DNA from: UBA10649 sp037130755
GTDB taxonomy: Bacteria; Actinomycetota; Actinomycetes; S36-B12
Direction of reading: 5' to 3'
NCBI GenBank assembly: GCA_037130755.1
Contig: JBAXSI010000011.1
Span: 10,217-74,216, forward strand
Length of the DNA: 64,000 nucleotides
Every line of letters starts with the position of its first letter. Position 1 is the stretch's first letter. This document shows positions 33,670-43,277 of this stretch, piece by piece. A model generated the notes under the pieces. That model worked only from the letters and a program-made list of their open reading frames with translations, was not told where the DNA came from and made no database searches. The translations under genes and the position numbers were made by a program.

Positions 33670-34365
33670 GTGGCCCGCGCAGACCTGGACAAGGCACCGT
33701 CGCAGGTGGCGGCGATGTTCGATGACGTCGCCGAGCGCTACGACATCACCAATGACGTCCTGGCCCTCGGCCAGACCCGCAGGTGGCGCGCTGCGGTGCT
33801 CAAGGCGGTTGATCCCCGACCGGGGGAGCGCATCCTCGATCTTGCCGCCGGGACCGGAACTTCGAGCGTCCCCTTCGACCGAGCCGGGGCGTTCGTGGTG
33901 CCCGCGGACTTCTCCCAGGGGATGCTCCGCGTGGGCAAGGAGCGCCAGCCGACGCTGTCCTTCGTTGCCGGCGATGGCATGAACCTGCCGTTCAAGGAGG
34001 CTGCGTTCGACGCCGCGACGATCTCGTTCGGCCTGCGCAACATCCACGATCGACTCGCAGGCCTCCGCGAGCTTGCGCGGGTGGTGCGCCCGGGCGGCCG
34101 ACTCGTCGTCTGCGAGTTCTCGCACCCGACGTGGGCGCCGTTCCGTACGGTCTACTCCGAATACCTGATGAAGGCCCTGCCCGAGGTCGCCAAGCGGACC
34201 TCGTCCAATCCCGAGGCATACGTGTACCTCGCCGAATCGATCCGCGAATGGCCCGATCAGGAAACGCTCGCGAGCGACATCGCGGCGTGCGGATGGCGGT
34301 CGGTGCAGTACCGGAATCTGACGGGTGGCATCGTCGCCCTCCACCGCGGATGGAGGACCTCGTGA
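33670..34365 (+). CDS. menG: MenG/UbiE: demethylmenaquinone methyltransferase
   Basis: A 231-residue class I SAM-dependent methyltransferase that completes menaquinone. The N-terminal FDDVAERYDITNDVLALGQ segment and the SAM-binding LDLAAGTGTSSVPF (residues about 57-70) are diagnostic for UbiE/MenG, as is the later REWPDQETLASDI region. The start is GTG with AAGGA seven bases upstream. It is the last men gene before the nuo operon and is separated from it by 142 bp containing the nuo promoter. Confidence 0.95.
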   Translation: MARADLDKAPSQVAAMFDDVAERYDITNDVLALGQTRRWRAAVLKAVDPRPGERILDLAAGTGTSSVPFDRAGAFVVPADFSQGMLRVGKERQPTLSFVAGDGMNLPFKEAAFDAATISFGLRNIHDRLAGLRELARVVRPGGRLVVCEFSHPTWAPFRTVYSEYLMKALPEVAKRTSSNPEAYVYLAESIREWPDQETLASDIAACGWRSVQYRNLTGGIVALHRGWRTS

Positions 34366-34426
34366 GTCTTGCCAGCCTCGGCCGGCGGGCGAAACGCCAC
34401 CAGAAGTCCCCGACATTGAGGGGTGT

Positions 34427-34454
34427 TTGGGAGTGCACCACGCCCGACTATGCT
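34427..34454 (+). promoter_or_regulatory. Putative nuo operon promoter
   Basis: TTGGGA (34427-34432) and TATGCT (34449-34454) are separated by 16 bp. Transcription would start near 34461 and give a leader of about 47 nt with a proper ribosome-binding site, unlike the many leaderless genes in this window. Confidence 0.5.
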
Positions 34455-34462
34455 TTCGTGGG

Positions 34463-34480
34463 TCGTGAAGTGAATCACAA
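34463..34480 (+). promoter_or_regulatory. Rex operator before nuoA
   Basis: TCGTGAAGTGAATCACAA is 18 bp long, with half-sites TCGTGAA and (reverse) TTGTGAT. Each half matches the Rex consensus TTGTGAA at 6 of 7 positions, and the 4-bp centre is as expected. It begins just after the predicted transcription start, so bound Rex would block nuo transcription. Rex control of nuo is established in Streptomyces. Confidence 0.7.
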
Positions 34481-34507
34481 ATGCGCAAAGCGTGAGGAGA
34501 TGGGCGC

Positions 34508-34867
34508 TTGAACGTCTACACCCCCATCCTCGTCCTTGGTCTCCTGGCATTCGCCTTCGCAGTGTTCTCGGTGACGGTTGCGTCCTTCACCGGTCCGAAG
34601 CGATACAACCGAGCCAAGTACGACGCCTACGAGTGCGGCATCGAGCCGACTCCGCAGCCGATCGGTGGTGGACGGTTCCCGGTCAAGTACTACCTCACCG
34701 CGATGCTGTTCATCGTTTTCGACATTGAGATCGTGTTCCTCTACCCGTGGGCCGTCGCGTTCGACGAGCTCAGGCTGTTCGGGCTGCTGGAGATGTTCTT
34801 GTTCATCGTCACCGTCCTGGTCGTGTACGCCTACGTATGGCGTCGCCGTGGACTCGAGTGGGACTGA
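34508..34867 (+). CDS. nuoA: NuoA: NADH-quinone oxidoreductase subunit A
   Basis: A 119-residue membrane subunit of complex I with three hydrophobic helices. The conserved loop YECGIEP (about residues 39-45) lies at the quinone site and ALFIVFDIE-like sequence (here MLFIVFDIEIVFLYPW) follows. The start is a TTG at 34508, supported by GAGGAGA at 34494-34500 seven bases upstream. It heads the 14-gene nuo operon under a candidate Rex operator. Confidence 0.95.
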   Translation: MNVYTPILVLGLLAFAFAVFSVTVASFTGPKRYNRAKYDAYECGIEPTPQPIGGGRFPVKYYLTAMLFIVFDIEIVFLYPWAVAFDELRLFGLLEMFLFIVTVLVVYAYVWRRRGLEWD

Positions 34868-34879
34868 CCGGAGAAGCAC

Positions 34880-35431
34880 ATGGGACTTGAGGAGCTGCCT
34901 GGCGGCGTCCTTCTCACCACGGTGGAGAAGGTCGCGGGCTACGCGCGCAAGGGCTCGCTGTGGCCGGCGACGTTCGGCCTGGCCTGCTGCGCCATCGAGA
35001 TGATGGCTGCCGGCGGCCCGCGCTTCGACATCGCTCGCTACGGCATGGAGGTCTTCCGCGCCTCACCACGCCAGGCCGATCTGATGATCGTCGCCGGGCG
35101 CGTGAGCCAGAAGATGGCGCCGGTCCTGCGGCAGATCTACGACCAGATGCCCGGCCCGAAGTGGGTCATCGCGATGGGCGTGTGCGCATCAAGCGGCGGC
35201 ATGTTCAACAACTACGCCATCGTGCAGGGCGTCGACCACGTGGTTCCCGTCGACATCTACCTGCCGGGCTGCCCGCCGCGACCGGAGATGCTGTTCGACG
35301 CGATCCTCAAGCTGCACCAGCAGATCCAGGACACCAAGCTCGGCAGCCATCGTCGCGAGGAGATCCGCGAGCTCGAGGCCGTGGCCTTGACCGCGCCGAC
35401 CACCTTGGAGCTGAAGGGGCTCATGCGATGA
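34880..35431 (+). CDS. nuoB: NuoB: complex I subunit B (cluster N2)
   Basis: A 183-residue peripheral-arm subunit carrying the terminal 4Fe-4S cluster N2 that reduces menaquinone. The ligands are the tandem cysteines in FGLACCAIEMM, the cysteine in GVCASSGGMFNNY and that in LPGCPPRPEML. It overlaps nuoC by ATGA. A shorter paralog of this protein is encoded at 57.6 kb. Confidence 0.97.
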   Translation: MGLEELPGGVLLTTVEKVAGYARKGSLWPATFGLACCAIEMMAAGGPRFDIARYGMEVFRASPRQADLMIVAGRVSQKMAPVLRQIYDQMPGPKWVIAMGVCASSGGMFNNYAIVQGVDHVVPVDIYLPGCPPRPEMLFDAILKLHQQIQDTKLGSHRREEIRELEAVALTAPTTLELKGLMR

Positions 35432-36132
35432 GCGAACCCTCTGTGCCCGCCGTTCCCGAGGGAGTCCGCGAGCTCGACGTCATCGGTGTGCGCCACGGTG
35501 CCTTCGGTGCCAGCGGCTCCGGCGACACCAGCGGCTTTGGCGGCCTCGTCGAGCCCATCGTGCTTCCCGCCCCGGCCATTCGCCCGTTCGGCGGGTGGTA
35601 CGACGAGATCACCGACGAGATCGAGCTGTCGATCGCCGATCGGGGCGTCCCCGCGACGGATGCGATCGAGAAGGTCGTCATCTGGCGCGACGAGATCACG
35701 TACCACGTGCGTCGCGAGCACCTGCTCAACTTCGCCACTGCCCTGCGCGACGAGCCGGGGTTGCGATTCGAGATCTGCCTCGGCGTCAGCGGGGTGCACT
35801 ACCCACACGAGACGGGCCGCGAGTTCCACGCGGTGTACCTCTTCTTGTCGATCACGCACAACTGCCGGATCCGCGTCGAGGTCTCGGTGCCCGAGGACGA
35901 TGCGCACATCCCGTCGATCGTGGCGGTCTACCCGATGAACGACTGGCACGAGCGCGAGACCTGGGACATGTTCGGGATCATCTTCGACGGACACCCCGCC
36001 CTGACCCGCATCCTCATGCCCGACGACTGGCCGGGCCACCCGCAGCGCAAGGACTACCCGCTCGGCGGCATCCCCGTGGAGTACAAGGGCGGCACCATCC
36101 CGCCCCCGGATCAGCGGAGGTCGTACCACTGA
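35428..36132 (+). CDS. nuoC: NuoC: complex I subunit C
   Basis: A 234-residue 30-kDa-type subunit of the peripheral arm. The diagnostic segment NDWHERETWDMFGIIFDGHPALTRIL lies near residues 171-196 (cited here in part as WHERETWDMFGI). The first 60 residues are a variable extension. The ATG at 35428 overlaps nuoB (ATGA); the longer open frame is a nuoB shadow. The stop overlaps nuoD by one base. Confidence 0.95.
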   Translation: MSEPSVPAVPEGVRELDVIGVRHGAFGASGSGDTSGFGGLVEPIVLPAPAIRPFGGWYDEITDEIELSIADRGVPATDAIEKVVIWRDEITYHVRREHLLNFATALRDEPGLRFEICLGVSGVHYPHETGREFHAVYLFLSITHNCRIRVEVSVPEDDAHIPSIVAVYPMNDWHERETWDMFGIIFDGHPALTRILMPDDWPGHPQRKDYPLGGIPVEYKGGTIPPPDQRRSYH

Positions 36133-37514
36133 TGTCGACCGAAAACGTCAGCTACACCAGCGCAGAGGCCGAGTTCGACGACTCGATCGATGACGAGTTC
36201 GACCCCTACTCGGGCTCGTACGACACGACCGAGGGCCGGGTCTACACCGTCTCCGGCGGCGACTGGGACACGATCTCGGCCGCTCCTGAGGGCGAGAAGG
36301 ACCGCATCGTCGTCAACATGGGTCCCCAGCATCCGTCGACTCATGGCGTGCTGCGACTGATCCTCGAGATCGACGGCGAGACGGTCACCGAGGCCCGCTG
36401 CGGCATCGGCTACCTGCACACCGGCATCGAGAAGAACATGGAGTTCCGCTCGTTCGTGCAGGGCGTCACCTATGTGACCCGCATGGACTACCTAACGCCG
36501 ATGTTCAACGAGACGGCGTACTGCCTCGCTGTCGAGAAGGCTCTCGACGTCACCGAGCAGGTCCCCGAGCGGGCCAGCGTCATCCGCGTGATGATGATGG
36601 AGCTCAACCGCATCGCCTCGCACCTCGTTGCGCTGGCGACCGGCGGCATGGAGCTCGGCGCGCTCACCGCGATGGAGTTCGGCTTCCGCGAGCGCGAGCT
36701 CGTGCTCGACATCTTCGAGATGGTCTCCGGGCTGCGTATGAACCATGCCTACATCCGTCCCGGTGGCGTGGCACAGGATCTCCCCGAGGACGGCGTCCAG
36801 AAGATCCGCGAGACCGTCCCGCTGCTGCGCAAGCGGCTGAAGGACACCGTCGACCTGCTCGTCGACAACTCCATCTGGATGGGCCGCACCGTCGGCGTCG
36901 GCTACCTCGACCTCACCGGCTGCATGGCACTCGGCATCACCGGCCCGATCCTCCGCGCGACGGGCCTGCCGCACGACTTGCGCAAGTCGCAGCCGTACTG
37001 CGGCTACGAGAACTACGAGTTCGAGGTCTGCACGGAGACCACCAACGACGTCTACGGCCGGTTCCTCATCAGGATCCGCGAGATGGAGCAGTCGCTGCGC
37101 ATCGTCGAGCAGTGCCTGGACCGCATCAAGCCCGGTCCGGTCATGATCGAGGACAAGAAGATCGCGTGGCCGGCGCAGCTGTCGATCGGAAGCGACGGCC
37201 AGGGCAACTCCCCTGAGCACATCAAGGAGATCATGTCGGAGTCGATGGAGGCACTGATCCATCACTTCAAACTGGTCACCGAGGGCTTCCGCGTGCCGGC
37301 CGGCCAGGTCTACTCGGCGGTCGAGTCGCCCAAGGGCGAGCTCGGCTGCCAGCTCGTCAGCTCCGGCGGGACGCGTCCGTACCGCGTGCATTTCCGGGAG
37401 CCGTCGTTCAACAACCTCCAGAGCGTGGCAGTGATGAGCGAGGGCAGCATGATCGCCGACGTCATCGCCGCGGTCGCAAGCATCGATCCCGTCATGGGCG
37501 GCGTGGACCGCTAG
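36132..37514 (+). CDS. nuoD: NuoD: complex I subunit D
   Basis: A 460-residue 49-kDa-type subunit that forms the quinone-binding pocket with NuoB. The N-terminal 55 residues are an acidic extension, then MGPQHPSTHGVLRL (quinone-site His), GYLHTGIEKN and the C-terminal DPVMGGVDR follow. It starts with ATG at 36132, overlapping nuoC by one base (TGATG). Confidence 0.96.
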   Translation: MSTENVSYTSAEAEFDDSIDDEFDPYSGSYDTTEGRVYTVSGGDWDTISAAPEGEKDRIVVNMGPQHPSTHGVLRLILEIDGETVTEARCGIGYLHTGIEKNMEFRSFVQGVTYVTRMDYLTPMFNETAYCLAVEKALDVTEQVPERASVIRVMMMELNRIASHLVALATGGMELGALTAMEFGFRERELVLDIFEMVSGLRMNHAYIRPGGVAQDLPEDGVQKIRETVPLLRKRLKDTVDLLVDNSIWMGRTVGVGYLDLTGCMALGITGPILRATGLPHDLRKSQPYCGYENYEFEVCTETTNDVYGRFLIRIREMEQSLRIVEQCLDRIKPGPVMIEDKKIAWPAQLSIGSDGQGNSPEHIKEIMSESMEALIHHFKLVTEGFRVPAGQVYSAVESPKGELGCQLVSSGGTRPYRVHFREPSFNNLQSVAVMSEGSMIADVIAAVASIDPVMGGVDR

Positions 37515-37541
37515 GCCACACGAGAGCGAAGAGACGAAGAC

Positions 37542-38222
37542 ATGACGATCAGCGACACGACGCGCGACGAGCTGAAGCAGCTGGCTGGGCGGTATCCGCA
37601 TGCGCGGTCCGCACTGCTGCCAATGCTGCACCTCGTCCAAAGCGAGCAGGGAGAAGTCACTCCCGAGGGCATCCAGGCGTGCGCCGACGTCCTGGGCATC
37701 ACGCCGGCCGAGGCGACCGCGGTCGCGACGTTCTACACGATGTACAAGCGCACTCCGGTCGGCAAGCACCACATCGGGGTGTGCACCAACACGATGTGTG
37801 GCCTGCTCGGCGGCGACGCGGTCTACGCCGCCCTGAACGAGCGACTCGGCGGAATCGGCCATGACAAGCCCACCGACGACGGCGCGTTCTGGCTCGAGCA
37901 CATCGAGTGCCAGGCGGCCTGCACGCATGCACCGGTCATGACGGTCGACTGGGAGTACATGGACGACGTCACTCCGACGCAGGCGGTCGAGATCATCGAC
38001 CGCCTCGAGCGCGGCGAGGAGGTCCACTCCACCCGTGGCCCGGTGATCCGCGACTTCCGGGCGACCGAGCGCACGCTGGCCTTCCCCGACGACGGACTCG
38101 CCGACCAGGGCACGCAGGTCGACGCGAAGATGCTCGTTGGACTGAACGTGGCCAAGGAGCGCGGCATGTCCGCTCCCGGTATCCCGGCTCCCAAGGCCGC
38201 CGACTCAGGACAGGAGGGCTGA
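37542..38222 (+). CDS. nuoE: NuoE: complex I subunit E (2Fe-2S)
   Basis: A 226-residue subunit of the NADH-dehydrogenase module, with a thioredoxin-like fold binding a 2Fe-2S cluster. The cysteine ligands are in CTNTMCGLLGG and IECQAACTHAPV. A Gly/Ala/Lys-rich tail of about 45 residues follows the domain. It is separated by 27 bp from nuoD and 2 bp from nuoF. Confidence 0.95.
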   Translation: MTISDTTRDELKQLAGRYPHARSALLPMLHLVQSEQGEVTPEGIQACADVLGITPAEATAVATFYTMYKRTPVGKHHIGVCTNTMCGLLGGDAVYAALNERLGGIGHDKPTDDGAFWLEHIECQAACTHAPVMTVDWEYMDDVTPTQAVEIIDRLERGEEVHSTRGPVIRDFRATERTLAFPDDGLADQGTQVDAKMLVGLNVAKERGMSAPGIPAPKAADSGQEG

Positions 38223-38224
38223 CC

Positions 38225-39529
38225 GTGGCTCTGACTCCCGTCATCACCGAGCACTGGGATGACCCCGAGCTTTACACGCTCGCCGGCTATCGCCGCCACG
38301 GCGGCTATCGCGCGCTCGAGTCGGCGCTCAAGCAGGATCCCGACGCGCTGATCGGCATCGTCAAGGACTCGGGGCTGCGCGGTCGTGGTGGCGCAGGCTT
38401 CCCGACCGGCCTGAAGTGGAGCTTCGTACCGCAGACCGACGGCAAGGAGCACTACCTCGTCGTCAACGGCGACGAGTCCGAGCCGGGTGCCTGCAAGGAC
38501 ATCCCGATCATGCTCGCGAACCCGCACGCGCTCATCGAGGGCGTCGTCATCACGTCCTACGCCATCCGCGCGAAGCGGGCCTTCATCTACATCCGCGGCG
38601 AGGTGCCCGCTGCCATCCGCCGCGTAGCCAACGCGGTCCGCGAGGCGCGCGAGGCCGGATTGGTGGGTGACAACATCCTCGGCTCCGGCGTCAACGTCGA
38701 CGTCGTCGTGCACTCCGGCGCCGGCGCCTACATCTGCGGCGAGGAGACGGCGCTGCTCGACTCGCTCGAGGGTTACCGCGGCCAGCCGCGGCTTAAGCCG
38801 CCGTTCCCGGCCGTCGCTGGCCTGTACGCATCGCCGACCGTCATCAACAACGTCGAGACCATCTGCAACATCCCCTACATCATCGATCGCGGCGTCGACT
38901 GGTTCCGCCAGTTCGGCACCGAGAAGTCCCCGGGCTTCAAGGTGTTTGCGATTTCAGGTCACGTCAACCGACCCGGCATCTACGAGGCTCCGCTCGGCAT
39001 CACCATGCGCGAGCTGCTCGACTACGCCGGCGGCATGCGCGACGGCCGCGAGGTGAAGTTCTGGCTGCCTGGTGGCTCGTCGGTCCCGATGCTCACCGCC
39101 GAGCACCTCGACGTTCCGATGACCTATGAGGACATGGCCGCTGCTGGAACCATGATGGGCACCGGCACGCCGATGATCTTCGACGACACGGTCAGCGTCG
39201 TGAAGGCGGTGACCCGCTGGCTGGAGTTCTACAAGCACGAGTCCTGCGGCAAGTGCACCCCGTGCCGCGAGGGCACCTACTGGATTACCGGAACGCTCGG
39301 GAAATTCGAGCATGGGCACGGCACGGCAGCGGAGGTCGACACTCTGGTCGAGCTGTGCGGCCAGATCTCCGGCCGTTCGTTCTGCGCCCTCGGCGATGCG
39401 GCGGCGACGCCGTACCCGGCGGCGCTGAAGTACTTCCGCGACGAGTTCGTCGCGGCGACAACCACCTCGGCCGACGAGCAGTTCGACCCGGTCGCGTCCT
39501 ACGTGTTTGCGGGAGCTGTGGCTCGATGA
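38225..39529 (+). CDS. nuoF: NuoF: complex I subunit F (NADH, FMN)
   Basis: A 434-residue subunit that oxidises NADH. The NADH-binding GRGGAGFPTGLKW is near residues 54-66, the FMN-binding region includes GAGAYICGEETALLDSLEG near 168-186, and the 4Fe-4S cluster N3 ligands lie in ESCGKCTPCREGT near 338-350 plus a later cysteine in SFCALG. The GTG at 38225 is the start; the open frame upstream is a shadow of nuoE. It overlaps nuoG by ATGA. Confidence 0.96.
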   Translation: MALTPVITEHWDDPELYTLAGYRRHGGYRALESALKQDPDALIGIVKDSGLRGRGGAGFPTGLKWSFVPQTDGKEHYLVVNGDESEPGACKDIPIMLANPHALIEGVVITSYAIRAKRAFIYIRGEVPAAIRRVANAVREAREAGLVGDNILGSGVNVDVVVHSGAGAYICGEETALLDSLEGYRGQPRLKPPFPAVAGLYASPTVINNVETICNIPYIIDRGVDWFRQFGTEKSPGFKVFAISGHVNRPGIYEAPLGITMRELLDYAGGMRDGREVKFWLPGGSSVPMLTAEHLDVPMTYEDMAAAGTMMGTGTPMIFDDTVSVVKAVTRWLEFYKHESCGKCTPCREGTYWITGTLGKFEHGHGTAAEVDTLVELCGQISGRSFCALGDAAATPYPAALKYFRDEFVAATTTSADEQFDPVASYVFAGAVAR

Positions 39530-41919
39530 CGATCACGAACAGTCCTGGCCCCAGCACCCCGGGCTCCGATGTCGAGGTCGCCGTCGACCTCATCACCGTC
39601 ACGGTCGACGGCGTGGAGATGCGCGTGCCCAAGGGCACGCTGGCGATCCGCGCCGCCGAGCTGCTCGGCGTCGAGGTGCCGCGCTTTTGCGACCACCCAC
39701 TGCTCGACCCGGTTGCCGCATGCCGCGCCTGCCTCATCGAGATCGACGGCATGCCGAAGCCACAGCCAGCGTGCGCGCAGGTGCTGTCCGACGGCATGAA
39801 CGTGCACACGCAGCAGTCCTCCGAGGTCGCCCGCCTCGCGCAGGAGGGCGTTATGGAGTTCCTGCTCCTGAACCACCCCCTCGACTGCCCCGTCTGCGAC
39901 AAGGGCGGCGAGTGCCCGCTGCAGAACCAGGCGATGTCGATTGGTCGCCCCGAGAGCCGGTTCGACGGCACCAAGCGGCACTTCGAGAAGCCCATCAATG
40001 TCAGTGCACAGATCCTGCTCGACCGCGAGCGCTGCGTGTCCTGCGCACGCTGCACGCGCTTCGCCGACCAGATCGCTGGCGACCCGTTCATCGAGCTGTT
40101 GGAGCGCGGTGCGAAGCAGCAGGTCGGCACCGCTGCCGACCAGCCGTTCGACTCGTACTTCTCCGGCAACACCGTGCAGATCTGCCCGGTGGGTGCTCTG
40201 ACTGCGGCCTCGTACCGGTTCCGGTCGCGCCCGTTCGACCTCGTCTCAGTCCCGACTGCGTGCGAGCACTGCGCCTCTGGCTGCTCGCTGCGCACCGACT
40301 ACCGACGCGGCGTCGTCACCCGTCGCCTCGCGTGGGACGACCCGGCGGTCAACGAGGAATGGAACTGCGACAAGGGCCGCTTCGCCTTCGCGTATCAGAC
40401 CGAGGGACGGGTCTCGTCGCCGCTTATTCGCGAGAACGGCGAGCTCCGTCCGGCGTCCTGGCCGGAGGCCATCGATGCAGCCGCGCGCGGCCTCGCCGAT
40501 GCCAAGGGCAGCGTTGGCGTGCTCGTCGGCGGCCGGTCGACGGTCGAGGACGCGTATGCGTACGCGCGCTTCGCCCGCGCCGTGCTCGGTACCGACTCGA
40601 TCGACTTCCGCGCCCGCCTGTCCTCGACCGAGGAGGCGCAGTTCCTGGCCGCCGAGGTCGCCGGCACACCGGTGCACGCGTCGTACGACGCCATCGAGAC
40701 CGCTCCCGTTGTCGTGGTCGTTGGGCTGGAGCCCGAGGACGAGTCACCGATCCTGTTCCTTCGCCTGCGCAAGGCGTCGCGCAAGGGCGTGCGCATCGTG
40801 CATCTGGGTCCGTCACGCACTCAGGGTGTGCGCAAGGTCGACGCGACGTGGGTCCCTGTGGTCCCGGGCGGCGAGGCTACGGCGCTGGGGTCGCTCGACG
40901 ACCGGACTCGTGCGCTGCTCAGCCAGCCAGGTTCGGTGCTGCTCGTTGGCGAGCGCGTTGCCGGCTCGGCCGGTGCCGCCTCGGCCGCTGCGGCACTTGC
41001 CAAGCAGACCGGGGCCGCCCTGGCGTGGGTGCCGCGCCGCGCTGGCGAGCGCGGTGCTCTCGACGCTGGCGCCCTTGCCGGGCTGCTGCCTGGTGGTCGC
41101 CCGCTCACCGATCCTGCAGCGCGGGCCCAGGTGGCCGCGGCTTGGGGAATCGAGGAGTCGGCGCTCCCGACTGCCAACGGACTGGCAGGGGCCGAGCTGC
41201 TGGAGGCCGCTGCGAGCGGTCGCCTCGCGGCGCTGGTCGTCGGCGGCGTGGAGCTCGCGGACTATCCGGACCCCGCACTCGCGCGCGCGGCCGTCGAGAA
41301 GGCGGGCTTCGTGGTCTCATTCGAGAACCACCACTCGGAGGTCACGCAGGCCGCCGACGTGATCTTCCCCGTCGCCGTCGTGACCGAGAAGTCCGGCACG
41401 TTCCTGAACTGGGAGGGTCGTCCGCGGCCTTTCGCCCAGGTCTTCCGTGACGCACTGACGATGTCCGATGCGCGAGTCCTGGCGATGATCGCCCATGAGC
41501 TCGGCGAGAGCCTGCCGGGCGACGTGCCCACGATCCGTCGTGAGCTCGGTTCGCTCGGCGCCTGGACCGGAGCTCGCTGGGACAGCCCGCAGGTCACCGG
41601 TGGCAGCGTCGCTGGCGGCGTGCGCCTGGCGTCGTGGCGGCGCCTGCTCGACTCAGGCCTCATGCAGGAAGGCGAGCCGCACCTCGCTGCCACGGCCCGC
41701 CCCACCTCGGTCATGGTCTCCGCGGAGCGCGCGGCCAGCCTGGGGGAGACCGCCACGGTCTCTGGCCGCAGCGGCTCGGTCACCCTGCCCGTCGAGGTGG
41801 CCGACATCGCCGACGACACCGTGTGGGTCCCGCTGAACTCGCTCGGCTGCCACGTCTACTCAGACCTGGGCGTCCTGCCCGGTGACGAGGTCACCATCAC
41901 CGCGGGAGGTGCCGCATGA
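39526..41919 (+). CDS. nuoG: NuoG: complex I subunit G
   Basis: A 797-residue iron-sulfur subunit. The N-terminal ferredoxin-like domain binds 2Fe-2S (CRAC, with flanking cysteines), then HPLDCPVCDKGGECPLQN and CVSCARCTRF supply 4Fe-4S clusters. CEHCASGC together with EEWNCDKG keeps the ligands of the extra cluster N7, which many bacteria have lost. The molybdopterin-oxidoreductase-like C-terminal half follows and is shorter than in E. coli. It overlaps nuoH by ATGA. Confidence 0.96.
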   Translation: MTITNSPGPSTPGSDVEVAVDLITVTVDGVEMRVPKGTLAIRAAELLGVEVPRFCDHPLLDPVAACRACLIEIDGMPKPQPACAQVLSDGMNVHTQQSSEVARLAQEGVMEFLLLNHPLDCPVCDKGGECPLQNQAMSIGRPESRFDGTKRHFEKPINVSAQILLDRERCVSCARCTRFADQIAGDPFIELLERGAKQQVGTAADQPFDSYFSGNTVQICPVGALTAASYRFRSRPFDLVSVPTACEHCASGCSLRTDYRRGVVTRRLAWDDPAVNEEWNCDKGRFAFAYQTEGRVSSPLIRENGELRPASWPEAIDAAARGLADAKGSVGVLVGGRSTVEDAYAYARFARAVLGTDSIDFRARLSSTEEAQFLAAEVAGTPVHASYDAIETAPVVVVVGLEPEDESPILFLRLRKASRKGVRIVHLGPSRTQGVRKVDATWVPVVPGGEATALGSLDDRTRALLSQPGSVLLVGERVAGSAGAASAAAALAKQTGAALAWVPRRAGERGALDAGALAGLLPGGRPLTDPAARAQVAAAWGIEESALPTANGLAGAELLEAAASGRLAALVVGGVELADYPDPALARAAVEKAGFVVSFENHHSEVTQAADVIFPVAVVTEKSGTFLNWEGRPRPFAQVFRDALTMSDARVLAMIAHELGESLPGDVPTIRRELGSLGAWTGARWDSPQVTGGSVAGGVRLASWRRLLDSGLMQEGEPHLAATARPTSVMVSAERAASLGETATVSGRSGSVTLPVEVADIADDTVWVPLNSLGCHVYSDLGVLPGDEVTITAGGAA

Positions 41920-43277
41920 CCGGCTCGCAGTTCGGGCTCTTCGGCACGGATCCGTGGTGGCTGGTGATCCTCAAGGTCGTCGCCATCTTCGTCATCCTCG
42001 TGCTGCTGACGCTGTTCACCATCTGGTGGGAGCGCCGCGTGGTGTCGCGCATGCAGAACCGCATCGGCCCCAACCGAGTCGGGCCGCAGGGCCTGCTCCA
42101 GTCGCTGATGGACGGCGTCAAGCTCGCGCTCAAGGAGGAGATCATCCCCAAGACGGCGCACAAGGCCGTCTACTGGATCGCCCCGGTCATCTCCGCCACC
42201 GCGGCGTTCATGGCCTTCGCGGTCATCCCGTTCGGCCCGACCGTCTCGATCTTCGGCGTCGAGACGCCGCTGCAGCTGACGGACTTCCCGGTGTCGGTGC
42301 TCTACGTTCTCGCGATCGCGTCGATCGGCATCTACGGCATCGTGCTCGCCGGCTGGTCGTCCGGGTCCACCTACCCGCTGCTCGGCGGCCTGCGCTCCAG
42401 CGCCCAGATGATCTCCTACGAGATCGCGATGGGCCTGTCCTTCGTCGCGGTGTTCCTCTACGCCGGCTCGATGTCGACGTCAGAGATCGTCTCCGCCCAG
42501 GAGCCCATCTGGTTCGCCGTCATCCTGCTGCCGTCGTTCCTCATCTACGTCACCGCGATGACCGGTGAGACCAACCGCGCGCCGTTCGACCTCCCCGAGG
42601 CCGAGGGCGAGCTCGTCGGCGGCTTCCACACGGAGTACTCGTCGCTGAAGTTCGCGATGTTCTTCCTCGCCGAGTACATCAACATGGTCACGGTCTCCGC
42701 CCTCGCGACGACCCTGTTCCTGGGCGGCTGGCGTGCGCCGTGGCCGCTGTCCTTGTGGGCCGGGGCCAATGAGGGCTGGTGGCCGGTGCTCTGGTGGCTG
42801 CTCAAGGTCCAGATCTTCATCTTCATGTTCATCTGGCTACGCGGCACCCTGCCCCGCCTGCGCTACGACCAGTTCATGCGCTTCGGCTGGAAGGTCCTCA
42901 TCCCGATCTCGATCGCGTGGATCATGATCGTCGCGACCGCGAAGGCGATCCGCAACGACGTGACGTTGAGCAACGTCGAGATCCTCGCCGGCGGGGCGAT
43001 CGTCATCGTCGTCCTCCTGCTCGGCTCGTGGATCATCCAGAGCCGTTCCGACCGACAGGCGGAGGCGGAGGCAGCCGAGCTGGCGGCCGCGGCCGAGGCA
43101 CCGTTCGACCCAGTGGCCGGCGGCTACCCAGTACCACCGCTCCCCGGACAGGAATTCACGTACACCTCGCGGCGCGAGCTCGCCCAGGGCACGACCATCG
43201 TGCAGGAGCGAACCGAGGCCGCACCGACCGACGAGGCAGTCGCTGACGCGGCGTCCGAGGAGGACACCCATGGCTGA
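41916..43277 (+). CDS. nuoH: NuoH: complex I subunit H
   Basis: A 453-residue membrane subunit with eight or nine helices that connects the quinone site to the proton channels. The signature ERRVVSRMQNRIGPNRVGP is near residues 36-54 and the loop MTGETNRAPFDLPEAEGELV is near 212-231. The C-terminal 65 residues are a hydrophilic Ala/Glu-rich extension common in actinobacteria. It overlaps nuoI by 8 bp. Confidence 0.96.
   Translation: MTGSQFGLFGTDPWWLVILKVVAIFVILVLLTLFTIWWERRVVSRMQNRIGPNRVGPQGLLQSLMDGVKLALKEEIIPKTAHKAVYWIAPVISATAAFMAFAVIPFGPTVSIFGVETPLQLTDFPVSVLYVLAIASIGIYGIVLAGWSSGSTYPLLGGLRSSAQMISYEIAMGLSFVAVFLYAGSMSTSEIVSAQEPIWFAVILLPSFLIYVTAMTGETNRAPFDLPEAEGELVGGFHTEYSSLKFAMFFLAEYINMVTVSALATTLFLGGWRAPWPLSLWAGANEGWWPVLWWLLKVQIFIFMFIWLRGTLPRLRYDQFMRFGWKVLIPISIAWIMIVATAKAIRNDVTLSNVEILAGGAIVIVVLLLGSWIIQSRSDRQAEAEAAELAAAAEAPFDPVAGGYPVPPLPGQEFTYTSRRELAQGTTIVQERTEAAPTDEAVADAASEEDTHG

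Noticed and set aside
33607..34488. Upstream extension of menF to 34488
   Set aside because: It is antisense to menG, which has clear methyltransferase motifs; the GTG at 33606 starts the MenF-like sequence.
36492..38027. 511-codon minus-strand frame across nuoD/nuoE
   Set aside because: No domain is recognisable and it lies antisense to two conserved complex I genes.
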